From assembly GCA_050946655.1 (NCBI GenBank), contig JBMNVE010000015.1:1-35207 (forward strand): a DNA stretch of 35,207 nucleotides, read 5' to 3'. This document shows positions 23,229 through 30,252 of the stretch, piece after piece (the first letter of the stretch is position 1; the number at the start of each line of letters is the position of its first letter). The translations under genes and the position numbers were made by a program. The notes under the pieces are model-generated. The model was not told the DNA's origin. It searched no databases and worked only from the letters and a program-made list of their open reading frames with translations. This DNA comes from JAXGRD01 sp050946655. GTDB taxonomy: Bacteria; Bacillota; Clostridia; Peptostreptococcales; Anaerovoracaceae.

Positions 23229-24756
23229 TGGACGCCTCCTTCTCCTCAAAGCCGCCTGCCATGAGCAGGCCCACATCTTCCTTGGTCACTTGGGAAGGAT
23301 CCACGATATCCATGACCTTCCCCTCACACAATACCAATATCCTATCACATAGAGCCATGAGCACGTCCAGATCTTCTCCTACGAAGAGGACGGCCACACC
23401 GCTGTGCTTCTGCTGATTCAGCAGATCATAGATCTTGTAGGATGCACCGATATCCAATCCCCTAACCGGATATGCGGTGATCAGGACCTTGGGATTGGAG
23501 TCGATCTCCCTCCCCAAAAGCACCTTCTGTATGTTCCCTCCGGAAAGTTTCTTTACCGGCGTACTGATATCCGGAGTCTGTATGTCCAGAGCCTTGACTA
23601 TCTTATTGGCCTTCTCCACACAGGGTCCCCTCTTCAGGAATATCCCCGGCTGGTTCTGGTAATCCTTCAGGACAATGTTGTGAACAATATCCATACCGCT
23701 GACCAGGCCCATGCCCAGCCGATCCTCCGGGATAAAGCCCATACGGATCCCCAGCTGGATGATATCCCTTGGGGACTTGCCCACAATATTATCTCCCTGA
23801 AAGAAGATCCTTCCCCCTTCAACAGGGGTCAGTCCTGCAATGGTCTCGCACAGCTCCTTCTGTCCGCTCCCCGCAACACCGGCAACCCCCAGGATCTCGC
23901 CCCCCTTCAGGTGGAAGCTGACATTCTCCAGCGCATTTTTCCCTTCTGTATCCAGCACGGTCACATCGTCCAGGTGAAGGAGTTCCTCCCTTTCAAGACC
24001 CTTTTCCCGCTGGATCTGAAGGTCCACCTTCTTTCCCACCATCATTTCGATGAGGCTGGACACATCGGTCCCTGCCGTTTCCACTGTACCCACGGATTTT
24101 CCCTTTCTCAGGACAGTGACTCGGTCGCTGATTTCCATCACCTCCCCCAACTTGTGGGTGATGATGATGATGGCCGCACCTTGCTCCTTCATCTTCTTCA
24201 TGATGCGAAAGAGTTTCTCGATCTCCTGAGGGGTCAGTACCGCCGTAGGCTCGTCCAAAATCAAAATATCCGCCCCGCGGTAGATCACCTTGATGATCTC
24301 CAAGGTCTGCTTTTCTCCCACGGACATGTCGTACACTTTCTTGTCGGGGGTCACATCCAGCCCGTACTTGTCCGACAGTTCCTTGATCTCCTTGGTGAGA
24401 TCCTTCCCCCTGGCCTTCTGTTTCTTTTGTCCCAGAACGATGTTCTCTTCTGCTGTAAGCACATCCACCAACTTAAAGTGCTGGTGGATCATCCCGATCC
24501 CCAGCTGGATAGAATCCTTGGGCGATGTATAGCTCACCTTCTGTCCCTCCACATAAATAGAACCGCTGTCAGGACTGTAAATTCCTGACAGCATGTTCAT
24601 CAATGTCGATTTCCCGGCTCCGTTCTCGCCCAGCAGGGCGTGGACTTCTCCGTGTCTCACCGTGAGATTAACATCTTCGTTGGCCTTCAGTGCTCCAAAA
24701 GATTTTGTGATGTTCTCCATCTTAATGGCAATTTCCTGCACCCGGCTTTCCTCCAT
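23212..24756 (-). CDS. ABC transporter ATPase with two nucleotide-binding domains (NupO-like)
   Basis: This is a 514-residue ATPase that carries both nucleotide-binding domains on one chain, as in ribose and BMP-type importers. Domain 1 has Walker A GENGAGKST, signature SVGEKQ and Walker B ILILDEPTAVLTP. Domain 2 has the relaxed Walker A GVAGSGQKE, signature LSGGNIQKVLLGREI and Walker B LITAYPVRGLD. The ATG at 24754-24756 follows the lipoprotein stop by 1 nt but has no clear ribosome binding site. An in-frame GTG at 24741 lies 8 nt after GGAGG and would remove five residues. Either start leaves the domains complete. It energises the two permeases encoded downstream. Confidence 0.92.
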   Translation of the reverse strand: MEESRVQEIAIKMENITKSFGALKANEDVNLTVRHGEVHALLGENGAGKSTLMNMLSGIYSPDSGSIYVEGQKVSYTSPKDSIQLGIGMIHQHFKLVDVLTAEENIVLGQKKQKARGKDLTKEIKELSDKYGLDVTPDKKVYDMSVGEKQTLEIIKVIYRGADILILDEPTAVLTPQEIEKLFRIMKKMKEQGAAIIIITHKLGEVMEISDRVTVLRKGKSVGTVETAGTDVSSLIEMMVGKKVDLQIQREKGLEREELLHLDDVTVLDTEGKNALENVSFHLKGGEILGVAGVAGSGQKELCETIAGLTPVEGGRIFFQGDNIVGKSPRDIIQLGIRMGFIPEDRLGMGLVSGMDIVHNIVLKDYQNQPGIFLKRGPCVEKANKIVKALDIQTPDISTPVKKLSGGNIQKVLLGREIDSNPKVLITAYPVRGLDIGASYKIYDLLNQQKHSGVAVLFVGEDLDVLMALCDRILVLCEGKVMDIVDPSQVTKEDVGLLMAGGFEEKEASNDQNN

Positions 24757-24757
24757 G

Positions 24758-25858
24758 TTATTTCTGTTCTGTTGCGCTGACGCCCTTGATCACGCCGCTG
24801 GTCTTCCAAATTTCTTCTCTGGTCAAGGTCTGACCTTCTTTGCACAGGATCGACCCGTCAGCATATTCGATCTTTCCCGAGAAGGGTGAAAATTCACCTG
24901 CGACCATGGAATCTCTCACTTCGTTGACCTTATCCTGGACTTCTTTGGGGATGACCTTGTTCATGGGTGCAATGTCCACATATCCGTCCTTCATATGGCC
25001 ATAATAGCTTTCCGGCTTGAACTTTCCGTCCATGATGCTGCCGATGGCTTTGTTGTAATATACTTCATGATGCCATACAGGGGCAGTCAGGAAGGTATCC
25101 GGCGCGATGTCCTGCTTATCCAGATTGTATCCGATGGCATATGCGCCTGCGGCTTCTGCTGCCAAAATAGGTCCGGTGGTGTCACAGTGCTGTGTCAGCA
25201 CATCGCATCCCTGGGAAAGAAGAGCCTCTGCTGCCTGCTTTTCCTTTGCGGGATCGTACCACGTGTTCAGATAGACTACCTTGACTTCCACGTTGGGGTT
25301 CACGGACTGAGCACCCAGTGTGAAAGCGTTGATTCCGATGTTTACTTCGGGAAGATCAAATGCAGCCACATATCCCAGTTTATTGGACTTGGTCATACTT
25401 CCGGCGACCACACCGGTGAGATATCTGGGCTCTTCCATTGCGCCGAAGTAATTGTCGAAGTTGGTGTCATTTGCCTTATATCCGGAGAAATGCAGGAAGG
25501 TGGTGTCCGGATATTCCTTGGCCATCTCCTCCAGTACATCCATGTAGCCGAAGCTTGTCCCCACAATGATGGTACATCCCTTATCCATCAGGCTGAGGGC
25601 CGCATCTCTGGTGGCCTGAGCGTCCGTATCGGAGACTTCTTCAATGACCTCCGTCTCCACTTTTCCGTCAAATTTTTTCACCATGGCTTCTCTGCCGTTG
25701 TCCTGAGCTTCCGAAAAGCCGCCGTCCTTGGCAGAACCGATGTAGATAAAGCCTACTTTTGTGGTGTCCGATCCCTTGTCTTTGTTGCAGCCGGCAAAGA
25801 AAGCACCCAGCCCCAGCACCAGGATCAGCGCCATTGCAATTGTTATGACTTTTTTCAT
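24758..25858 (-). CDS. BMP-family substrate-binding lipoprotein of the nucleoside-type ABC importer
   Basis: This is a 366-residue extracytoplasmic lipoprotein of the basic membrane protein (PnrA/BMP) family, which binds purine nucleosides in several bacteria. A signal peptide ends in the lipobox FFAGC with Cys24 as the lipidated residue. The mature part begins with a flexible charged stretch and then KVGFIYIGSAKDGGFSEAQ, the family hallmark, followed by DLPEVNIGINAFTLGA. The start is the ATG at 25856-25858 with AGGAG 10 nt upstream. It is the first gene of the unit and has its own promoter. Homologues also bind other ligands, so guanosine or inosine is a family-based guess. Confidence 0.9.
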   Translation of the reverse strand: MKKVITIAMALILVLGLGAFFAGCNKDKGSDTTKVGFIYIGSAKDGGFSEAQDNGREAMVKKFDGKVETEVIEEVSDTDAQATRDAALSLMDKGCTIIVGTSFGYMDVLEEMAKEYPDTTFLHFSGYKANDTNFDNYFGAMEEPRYLTGVVAGSMTKSNKLGYVAAFDLPEVNIGINAFTLGAQSVNPNVEVKVVYLNTWYDPAKEKQAAEALLSQGCDVLTQHCDTTGPILAAEAAGAYAIGYNLDKQDIAPDTFLTAPVWHHEVYYNKAIGSIMDGKFKPESYYGHMKDGYVDIAPMNKVIPKEVQDKVNEVRDSMVAGEFSPFSGKIEYADGSILCKEGQTLTREEIWKTSGVIKGVSATEQK

Positions 25859-25908
25859 TGAATCATTTCTCCTCTCCAATACATAACGTTGAATTGATAA
25901 CTGCCTTT

Positions 25909-25936
25909 ATCATACTACTGCCTTGCCCGATAACAA
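25909..25936 (-). promoter_or_regulatory. Predicted promoter of BMP lipoprotein operon
   Basis: On the minus strand TTGTTA (plus 25931-25936) and TATGAT (plus 25909-25914) are 16 bp apart, about 50 nt upstream of the lipoprotein start. Confidence 0.5.
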
Positions 25937-25983
25937 AGGACAAACATCCAAATCTCCCTGGAATTCGGGAAGATAAATTAATA

Positions 25984-26006
25984 ATGTTCGCTTCAATCCG
26001 AACAAT
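25984..26006. repeat. ATGTTCG / CGAACAAT inverted repeat between xpt and BMP operon
   Basis: ATGTTCG (25984-25990) and CGAACAAT (25999-26006) form an imperfect inverted repeat with an 8-nt spacer. The right arm, read on the plus strand from 25994, matches the B. subtilis PurBox consensus AWWWCCGAACWWT at 12 of 13 positions; the left arm matches about 10 of 13 on the other strand. It may be a purine operator or a weak xpt terminator (AT-rich sequence follows on the minus strand). Confidence 0.45.
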
Positions 26007-26026
26007 CCTATCAGTTTATGAACCAA

Positions 26027-26605
26027 TTATTCATTCTTAAAAGTGATGTTCCCGTCGACGATTTTCTCTACAATGGCCAGAGATTCCACCCGGTAACCCC
26101 TCCGGCGAAGCTTTTCGCCGCCTCCCTGAAAGGCCTTTTCTATGACGATCCCCACGCCTTCCACCTTGGCACAGGCCTGTTCCACCACCTCCGTCAAGGC
26201 GGTAGCCGCCTCTCCGTGAGCCATGAAATCATCCAAGATCAACACTCTGTCCCCGGGATTGATGAATTCCTTGGAAACTCGCACCATGGACACTGTGTTC
26301 TTGGTGAAGGATTTCGCTTCCGCTCCGTAAAATTCATCGGTCATGGTGCTGGGCTTGGTCTTCTTGGCAAACACCACCCTGGGATAACCAAAAAACGGCG
26401 CCGTCAGACAGGCAATAGCAATGCCGCTGGCCTCCACCGTGAGAATTTTATCCACTTTTATACAATCAAACCTTCGAGCAAACTCCTTGCCTACCTTCTC
26501 CATAAAGGCCACATCGATCTGATGATTGATGAACCCGTCCACCTTGACGATCTGTGTCCCGATGGCCCGACCTTCCCTTAGGATCTTGTTCTTCAGTTCT
26601 TCCAT
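26027..26605 (-). CDS. xpt: Xanthine phosphoribosyltransferase
   Basis: This purine salvage enzyme joins xanthine to PRPP to make XMP. The 192-residue protein fits Xpt in length and sequence: ILTVEASGIAIACLTA near the middle, FAKKTKPSTM, and the PRPP-binding motif VLILDDFMAHGEAATAL. It is cytoplasmic and probably dimeric. An AGGAG site lies 9 nt upstream of the ATG. It is the only gene between the zinc operon and the nucleoside importer, and its function matches that importer. I looked for the purine riboswitch that often precedes xpt, but the leader is only about 40 nt, so none fits. An extended -10 promoter (TGGTACAAT) precedes it. Confidence 0.94.
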   Translation of the reverse strand: MEELKNKILREGRAIGTQIVKVDGFINHQIDVAFMEKVGKEFARRFDCIKVDKILTVEASGIAIACLTAPFFGYPRVVFAKKTKPSTMTDEFYGAEAKSFTKNTVSMVRVSKEFINPGDRVLILDDFMAHGEAATALTEVVEQACAKVEGVGIVIEKAFQGGGEKLRRRGYRVESLAIVEKIVDGNITFKNE

Positions 26606-26651
26606 TCCATGCCTCTCCTGCCCGCTACCGTTGTATTTCTGTTACTCCGAT

Positions 26652-26660
26652 ATTGTACCA
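26652..26660 (-). promoter_or_regulatory. Extended -10 promoter of xpt
   Basis: On the minus strand TGGTACAAT is an extended -10 element about 47 nt upstream of the xpt ATG. No clear -35 box is visible. Confidence 0.55.
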
Positions 26661-26704
26661 CAAGACAGGGTAGAAAATCTACCATGAGAAAACTTCTTTC
26701 CCCC

Positions 26705-27145
26705 TTACTCCACCGGGGAAGTGATCTTCTCCACAAAGATGCAATAATATTTCCTTCCGTTCACCTCATACTTTCCGAACTTCCCCTCCACGACCATTTC
26801 CTCGCCGAGGGCGGGCAGTCCCCGAGGCGGTGCATCATCCTTCCCTTTCAGCTCTATCCCTTGCTGACAGCAGGCCTGCGCGTCGGTGATCAGGACGAAA
26901 TAATAATCCTTCCCCGTCTCTGTATCTTTTTGCTTGTTAAACAGGCCCTTGATGCGGATCGTCTTACCCTCATATTCCTGGGGCTCTGTCATCATAGCAA
27001 AGACTTCTCCGTATATGACATTCCCCGACATATGGGTCATATCGATCATTTCCTTTTCCTTGTCACCCTTCTTCTCTTCTCCACAACCGGCGAAGGATGA
27101 CATGATACATAGGATCACCAGGATCACTGCTATCCTCTTCTTCAT
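26705..27145 (-). CDS. Small lipoprotein with OB-fold-like C-terminal domain, in zinc operon
   Basis: This is a 146-residue predicted lipoprotein. The signal peptide (MKKRIAVILVILCIMSSFAGC) is lipidated at Cys21. The mature domain contains EYEGKTIRIKGLF, then FVLITDAQACCQQGIEL with a Cys92-Cys93 pair, and GEEMVVEGKFGKYEV. This pattern (a small beta-barrel with a CC pair) resembles the extracytoplasmic domain of YcgQ/TIGR03943-type proteins, often linked to zinc uptake genes. The ATG overlaps the TGA of the zinc permease gene by 4 nt, so it is the last gene of that operon. I infer a role at the cell surface in zinc binding or delivery, but no function is established by the sequence. Confidence 0.75.
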   Translation of the reverse strand: MKKRIAVILVILCIMSSFAGCGEEKKGDKEKEMIDMTHMSGNVIYGEVFAMMTEPQEYEGKTIRIKGLFNKQKDTETGKDYYFVLITDAQACCQQGIELKGKDDAPPRGLPALGEEMVVEGKFGKYEVNGRKYYCIFVEKITSPVE

Positions 27146-27984
27146 CGCCAAGAACCTCCTATCTTCCCCACCAGGCTGCAAAGGGCAAAGATGACCATGT
27201 CCACAGCCACGATGGTGGGCCCCACAGGGGTCCCTGCCACAATGGACAAAAGAAGCCCGCTACCCGTGCCCAGGACCGCAAAAACGGCGGCAAAAACCGT
27301 CACCTTAAAAAAGCTCTTCCAAAGACTCATGGCCGATAAGGCGGGAAGAATGATCAAAGCCGTGATCAGTAGGGATCCCACCAGATCCATCCCTAAAACG
27401 ATGATCACCGCAATGATGATGGCCATGAGCAAGTGATAGGCCCCTGTGGGGATCCCCGTCCCGGTGGCGAACTCCTCATCAAAGGTAATGGCAAATATCC
27501 TGTGATAGATCAAGACAAAAATCATCACCACCCCAATGGACAGAATGACACTCCAACGGATCTTTTCGGGAGTCATGGTCAGAATAGAGGTGGACCCAAA
27601 GAGGACCGTGCACACATCCCCCGATAAATTGGCCGACCTGGAAAAGAGGTGGATCAGCAGATATCCCAGCCCCAGGGAGCTGACGGAAATCAGGGCGATC
27701 ATCGCATCTCCCTGTAACTTCACTTTTTCTCCCCGATAAAGGAGCATCACCGCACAGAGGATCGTCAAGGGCAAGATCACCACCATATTGTTGGTCAGCT
27801 GCAGGGGCATGGCTATAGCCAGTGCCCCGAAGGCCACGTGGGAAAGGCCTTCCCCCATGAGAGAAAATCTCCGCAGCACCAGCACCACCCCCAAAAGAGA
27901 CGCGCTGAGGGATACCAGGATCCCCACAACGAAAGCATAGCGGATAAAGGGATAGGAAAAGTAGAGCATGATCGTATCAACCAT
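27142..27984 (-). CDS. znuB: Zinc/manganese ABC transporter permease (ZnuB-like)
   Basis: This is a 280-residue membrane protein of the ABC-3 permease family, with about eight hydrophobic segments. Typical features are VLRRFSLMGEGLSHVAFGALAIA near the start (the loop contacting the ATPase) and DLVGSLLITALIILPALSAM near the end. I start at the ATG at 27982-27984 (MVDTIMLYFSYPF), behind a GGGGTG site and overlapping the ATPase stop by 8 nt; a longer reading would run far into the ATPase gene. It forms the channel for the metal delivered by the ZnuA-like lipoprotein. Zinc is favoured over manganese because of the His-rich loop in that protein. Confidence 0.9.
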   Translation of the reverse strand: MVDTIMLYFSYPFIRYAFVVGILVSLSASLLGVVLVLRRFSLMGEGLSHVAFGALAIAMPLQLTNNMVVILPLTILCAVMLLYRGEKVKLQGDAMIALISVSSLGLGYLLIHLFSRSANLSGDVCTVLFGSTSILTMTPEKIRWSVILSIGVVMIFVLIYHRIFAITFDEEFATGTGIPTGAYHLLMAIIIAVIIVLGMDLVGSLLITALIILPALSAMSLWKSFFKVTVFAAVFAVLGTGSGLLLSIVAGTPVGPTIVAVDMVIFALCSLVGKIGGSWR

Positions 27985-28672
27985 CGGCTTCACCCCGTTC
28001 CGGAAAGGCATTCTCATAAGTTTTTCGGTCACCGAAAAAAACCGGTTCCGTATCCATCCGAAGAATGTGGGTGGCATATTTCTCGGTGGCTTCCATATCG
28101 TGAGAAATCATCACAATGGTCATCCCATCCCGGTGAAGAGCGGAAAGATACTTATATATTTCCGCCGTCGCCTTGGGGTCCAGTCCCGCTGTAGGCTCAT
28201 CCAGGAGAAGAAGCCTCTTGTCTCCGCACAAAGCCCTAGCCAATAGTGCTCTCTGCTGTTGTCCCCCGGAAAGCTCCGCAAACCGATATTTTGCCAGGCT
28301 TTCAATGCCCATCCTCTCCATACTTTTCACGGCCATCTTTCGGTCCCTTCGGTTATAAAAAGGCGACCGGCCCTTAGCTCCCAGGCAGCCGGAGAGAACC
28401 ACTTCCATCACCGATGCCGGAAAATCTCTCCGGTCTTTTTTCCCCTGGGGAAGATATCCAACCTTCCCTTTCTCCATGTCCTCACCCATGGAAACCTCTC
28501 CTTCCATGGGTGACTTATTATTGGTCAAAACCTTCATGAGGGTCGTCTTTCCGCAGCCGTTCTCACCGATGATGCACAGATAATCTCCCGCTTCCACGGT
28601 AAACCGGATGCCACGGTTGATGATCTTCCCCTCATAGCCCAAGGCTAAATTTTCTGCTCTGATCAGCGCCAT
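27977..28672 (-). CDS. znuC: Zinc ABC transporter ATP-binding protein (ZnuC-like)
   Basis: This is a 231-residue ATPase of the metal-type ABC family. It shows Walker A GENGCGKTT, the signature LSGGQQQRALLARAL, Walker B LLLLDEPTAGLDP and the switch MISHD. It lies 8 nt after the ZnuA-like gene and overlaps the permease gene by 8 nt, so the three form a complete importer. Length and motifs are normal. It powers uptake of zinc across the membrane. Confidence 0.93.
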   Translation of the reverse strand: MALIRAENLALGYEGKIINRGIRFTVEAGDYLCIIGENGCGKTTLMKVLTNNKSPMEGEVSMGEDMEKGKVGYLPQGKKDRRDFPASVMEVVLSGCLGAKGRSPFYNRRDRKMAVKSMERMGIESLAKYRFAELSGGQQQRALLARALCGDKRLLLLDEPTAGLDPKATAEIYKYLSALHRDGMTIVMISHDMEATEKYATHILRMDTEPVFFGDRKTYENAFPERGEADG

Positions 28673-28680
28673 ACTTCCCC

Positions 28681-29754
28681 CTATTTCAGCGCTTCTTTCA
28701 GCACTTTCAGGTTATCTTCCATCACGGACAAGTAAGTCGTCCCTTCTTCCACATCCTTAGCCGTAACAGACTGCATGGAATTTAGGGTGAGGATTTTTTG
28801 GCCTTTGTCCTTTGTATTGTCCTTTATGGCTCCGGCAATTTTTTGGTTGGATCCTTCTAGAACCAAAATGGCCGAAAGTCCCTCTTCATCCACCTTTTTG
28901 GCCAGGAATATGACCGTTTCAAAGCTGGCCTCCGTTTCGGCGGAGCAACCGGGGAAGGCCCCGTAGTACTTCAATCCATAATCGTCCATCAGGTAGCGGA
29001 AGGGGAAACGATCACCGAAGAGGACCGTCTTTTTCTTACCGCCGGCCACTGCCTTCTCATAGGCGTCATCCAGTTCCTTGATTTTTTTCAAATATTCTCG
29101 GGTGTTCTTTTTATATGTCTCTGCATTATCCGGATCCAGGCGAATAATTTCTTTGGATATGGCTTCCACGCAGATCTCGGCGTTTTTCAGGGACAACCAG
29201 ATGTGCTCATCTTTGGCGCCTTTCTCATGATCGTGGTCGGCTTCATCGTCGTGATCGTGGTCCTCGTCTTCATGGTGATGACCGTCTTCTCCTTCATGGT
29301 CATGGTCCTTATCTTCTCCGTCATGGTCATGATCGTGATCGTGGTCCTCCATTCCCTCTGACAATTCCTCCGGCTTGGCTCTGCTGCCGATTGCCTCCAT
29401 CAAATTGACTTCTGCCACCTTCTTATTCCCCGACTGCTTTAGGGCATCTTTGACCCAGTTTTCCGACTGGCCGCCCACGTAGACAAACAAGTCGCACTCG
29501 GATATCTTTACCATATCCCGGGTGGTGGGCTGATAACTATGCAGATCCACCCCGTCATCCACCAAGAAGGAAACGTTCACATTTTTTTTATCTCCTACGA
29601 TTTCCCTGACCCAGTCATACTGGGGGAACGTAGTGCAGAGAATGTTCAGCTTTTTCCCATCTTCTTTCTCATTGTTTTTGGTACCCGAAGTGCAGCCGGC
29701 CATGCCGCCCAACACCAAAATCGCCACCAATAGGCCTATTACTATTTTCTTCAT
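28681..29754 (-). CDS. znuA: Zinc ABC transporter substrate-binding lipoprotein (ZnuA/AdcA-like)
   Basis: This is a 357-residue cluster A-I metal-binding lipoprotein that captures zinc outside the membrane. The signal peptide ends at the lipobox GMAGC, with Cys21 lipidated. Likely metal ligands are His72 (VDLHSYQPTTRD) and His184 (KDEHIWLSLKN); the usual third His and the Asp lie further on. Between them, residues 138-176 form a loop rich in His, Asp and Glu with 13 histidines, a feature of zinc-specific rather than manganese-specific members. A GGAGG site precedes the ATG at 29752-29754. It lies between the small Cys/His membrane protein gene and the ATPase gene. Confidence 0.94.
   Translation of the reverse strand: MKKIVIGLLVAILVLGGMAGCTSGTKNNEKEDGKKLNILCTTFPQYDWVREIVGDKKNVNVSFLVDDGVDLHSYQPTTRDMVKISECDLFVYVGGQSENWVKDALKQSGNKKVAEVNLMEAIGSRAKPEELSEGMEDHDHDHDHDGEDKDHDHEGEDGHHHEDEDHDHDDEADHDHEKGAKDEHIWLSLKNAEICVEAISKEIIRLDPDNAETYKKNTREYLKKIKELDDAYEKAVAGGKKKTVLFGDRFPFRYLMDDYGLKYYGAFPGCSAETEASFETVIFLAKKVDEEGLSAILVLEGSNQKIAGAIKDNTKDKGQKILTLNSMQSVTAKDVEEGTTYLSVMEDNLKVLKEALK
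29225..29352 (-). repeat. Low-complexity (CAT/GAT/GAC) stretch encoding the His/Asp-rich loop
   Basis: Simple repeats of codons for His and Asp lie inside the zinc-binding lipoprotein gene. Such stretches can change length by slippage in whole codons. The loop likely helps to collect zinc. Confidence 0.7.
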
Positions 29755-29799
29755 TTTTTCCTCCGTTGTTTTCAATTCATTCCTTGGTATTGGAGGAGC

Positions 29800-30096
29800 T
29801 TAGTTGATCATTTTTACCTTCAGGGAAACCGGTGTACAAAGCCGGTCATGAGAAATGAGTGGTCTTAGAGAAACAGCAATTACGCTTACAATTGCAAGCA
29901 CCCAGATAAATCCCTCGCCAAACGAAAGACCTTTGATAAAACTTATGCTGTTGTCCAGCTTGATGCAGGTCTTGCAGTGGTGGTCGTGACAATCATGGTC
30001 GGATTCCTGAGAAATATAGGAAAAAGAAAAGAAGAGAACAAGGCAGATGGCAACACAAACCAGTAAAGAAATGGCTCTATTTCTTTTTGTTTTCAT
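29800..30096 (-). CDS. Small membrane protein with extracytoplasmic Cys/His cluster
   Basis: This is a 98-residue protein with two predicted membrane helices (about 8-29 and 62-80). The stretch between them holds a dense metal-ligand cluster, DHDCHDHHCKTC, with His34, Cys36, His37, His39, His40, Cys41 and Cys44. It is the first gene of the zinc operon, 45 nt before the ZnuA-like gene. Similar short proteins with a HDC...C-x2-C cluster are seen near zinc uptake genes in other Clostridia, as I recall, but no function is known to me. The start is ATG behind GGAGGGAG. I infer zinc binding or sensing at the outer face of the membrane. Confidence 0.75.
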   Translation of the reverse strand: MKTKRNRAISLLVCVAICLVLFFSFSYISQESDHDCHDHHCKTCIKLDNSISFIKGLSFGEGFIWVLAIVSVIAVSLRPLISHDRLCTPVSLKVKMIN

Positions 30097-30144
30097 CTAT
30101 TGCTTTCTCCCTCCATCCAACATCTCTTCGCCTCTTGCCAACCT

Positions 30145-30174
30145 ATTCTACCACAGATGAGGATAGGGGAACAA
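30145..30174 (-). promoter_or_regulatory. Predicted promoter of zinc uptake operon
   Basis: On the minus strand TTGTTC (plus 30169-30174) and TAGAAT (plus 30145-30150, preceded by TG-n) are 18 bp apart, about 50 nt upstream of the first gene. I see no Zur-type inverted repeat near it. Confidence 0.5.
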
Positions 30175-30206
30175 GGGCGGACCGACATCTAGGTCTTCCC
30201 CTTAAT

Positions 30207-30238
30207 AAACCGCAAGGGCATCCGTTCCCTCGCGGTTT
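30207..30238 (-). terminator. Hairpin after glycyl radical enzyme gene
   Basis: AAACCGCAAGGG (30207-30218) pairs with CCCTCGCGGTTT (30227-30238) over 12 bp including one G-T pair, with an 8-nt loop. It begins 14 nt after the stop of the glycyl radical enzyme gene. The T-rich tail on the minus strand is short (TTTATTAA), so it may be a moderate terminator. Confidence 0.65.
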
Positions 30239-30252
30239 CATAGAACAATTCT

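Noticed and set aside
26669..26683. GGTAGA-AAA-TCTACC repeat upstream of xpt, considered as part of a purine riboswitch (TTTCTACC core)
   Set aside because: It lies upstream of the predicted xpt promoter, and the other conserved riboswitch segments are missing. The 3-nt loop and lack of a T-run also speak against a terminator.
29225..29352. Repeated CAT/GAT units considered as a CRISPR or other tandem array
   Set aside because: They are His/Asp codons inside an intact reading frame of the zinc-binding lipoprotein.
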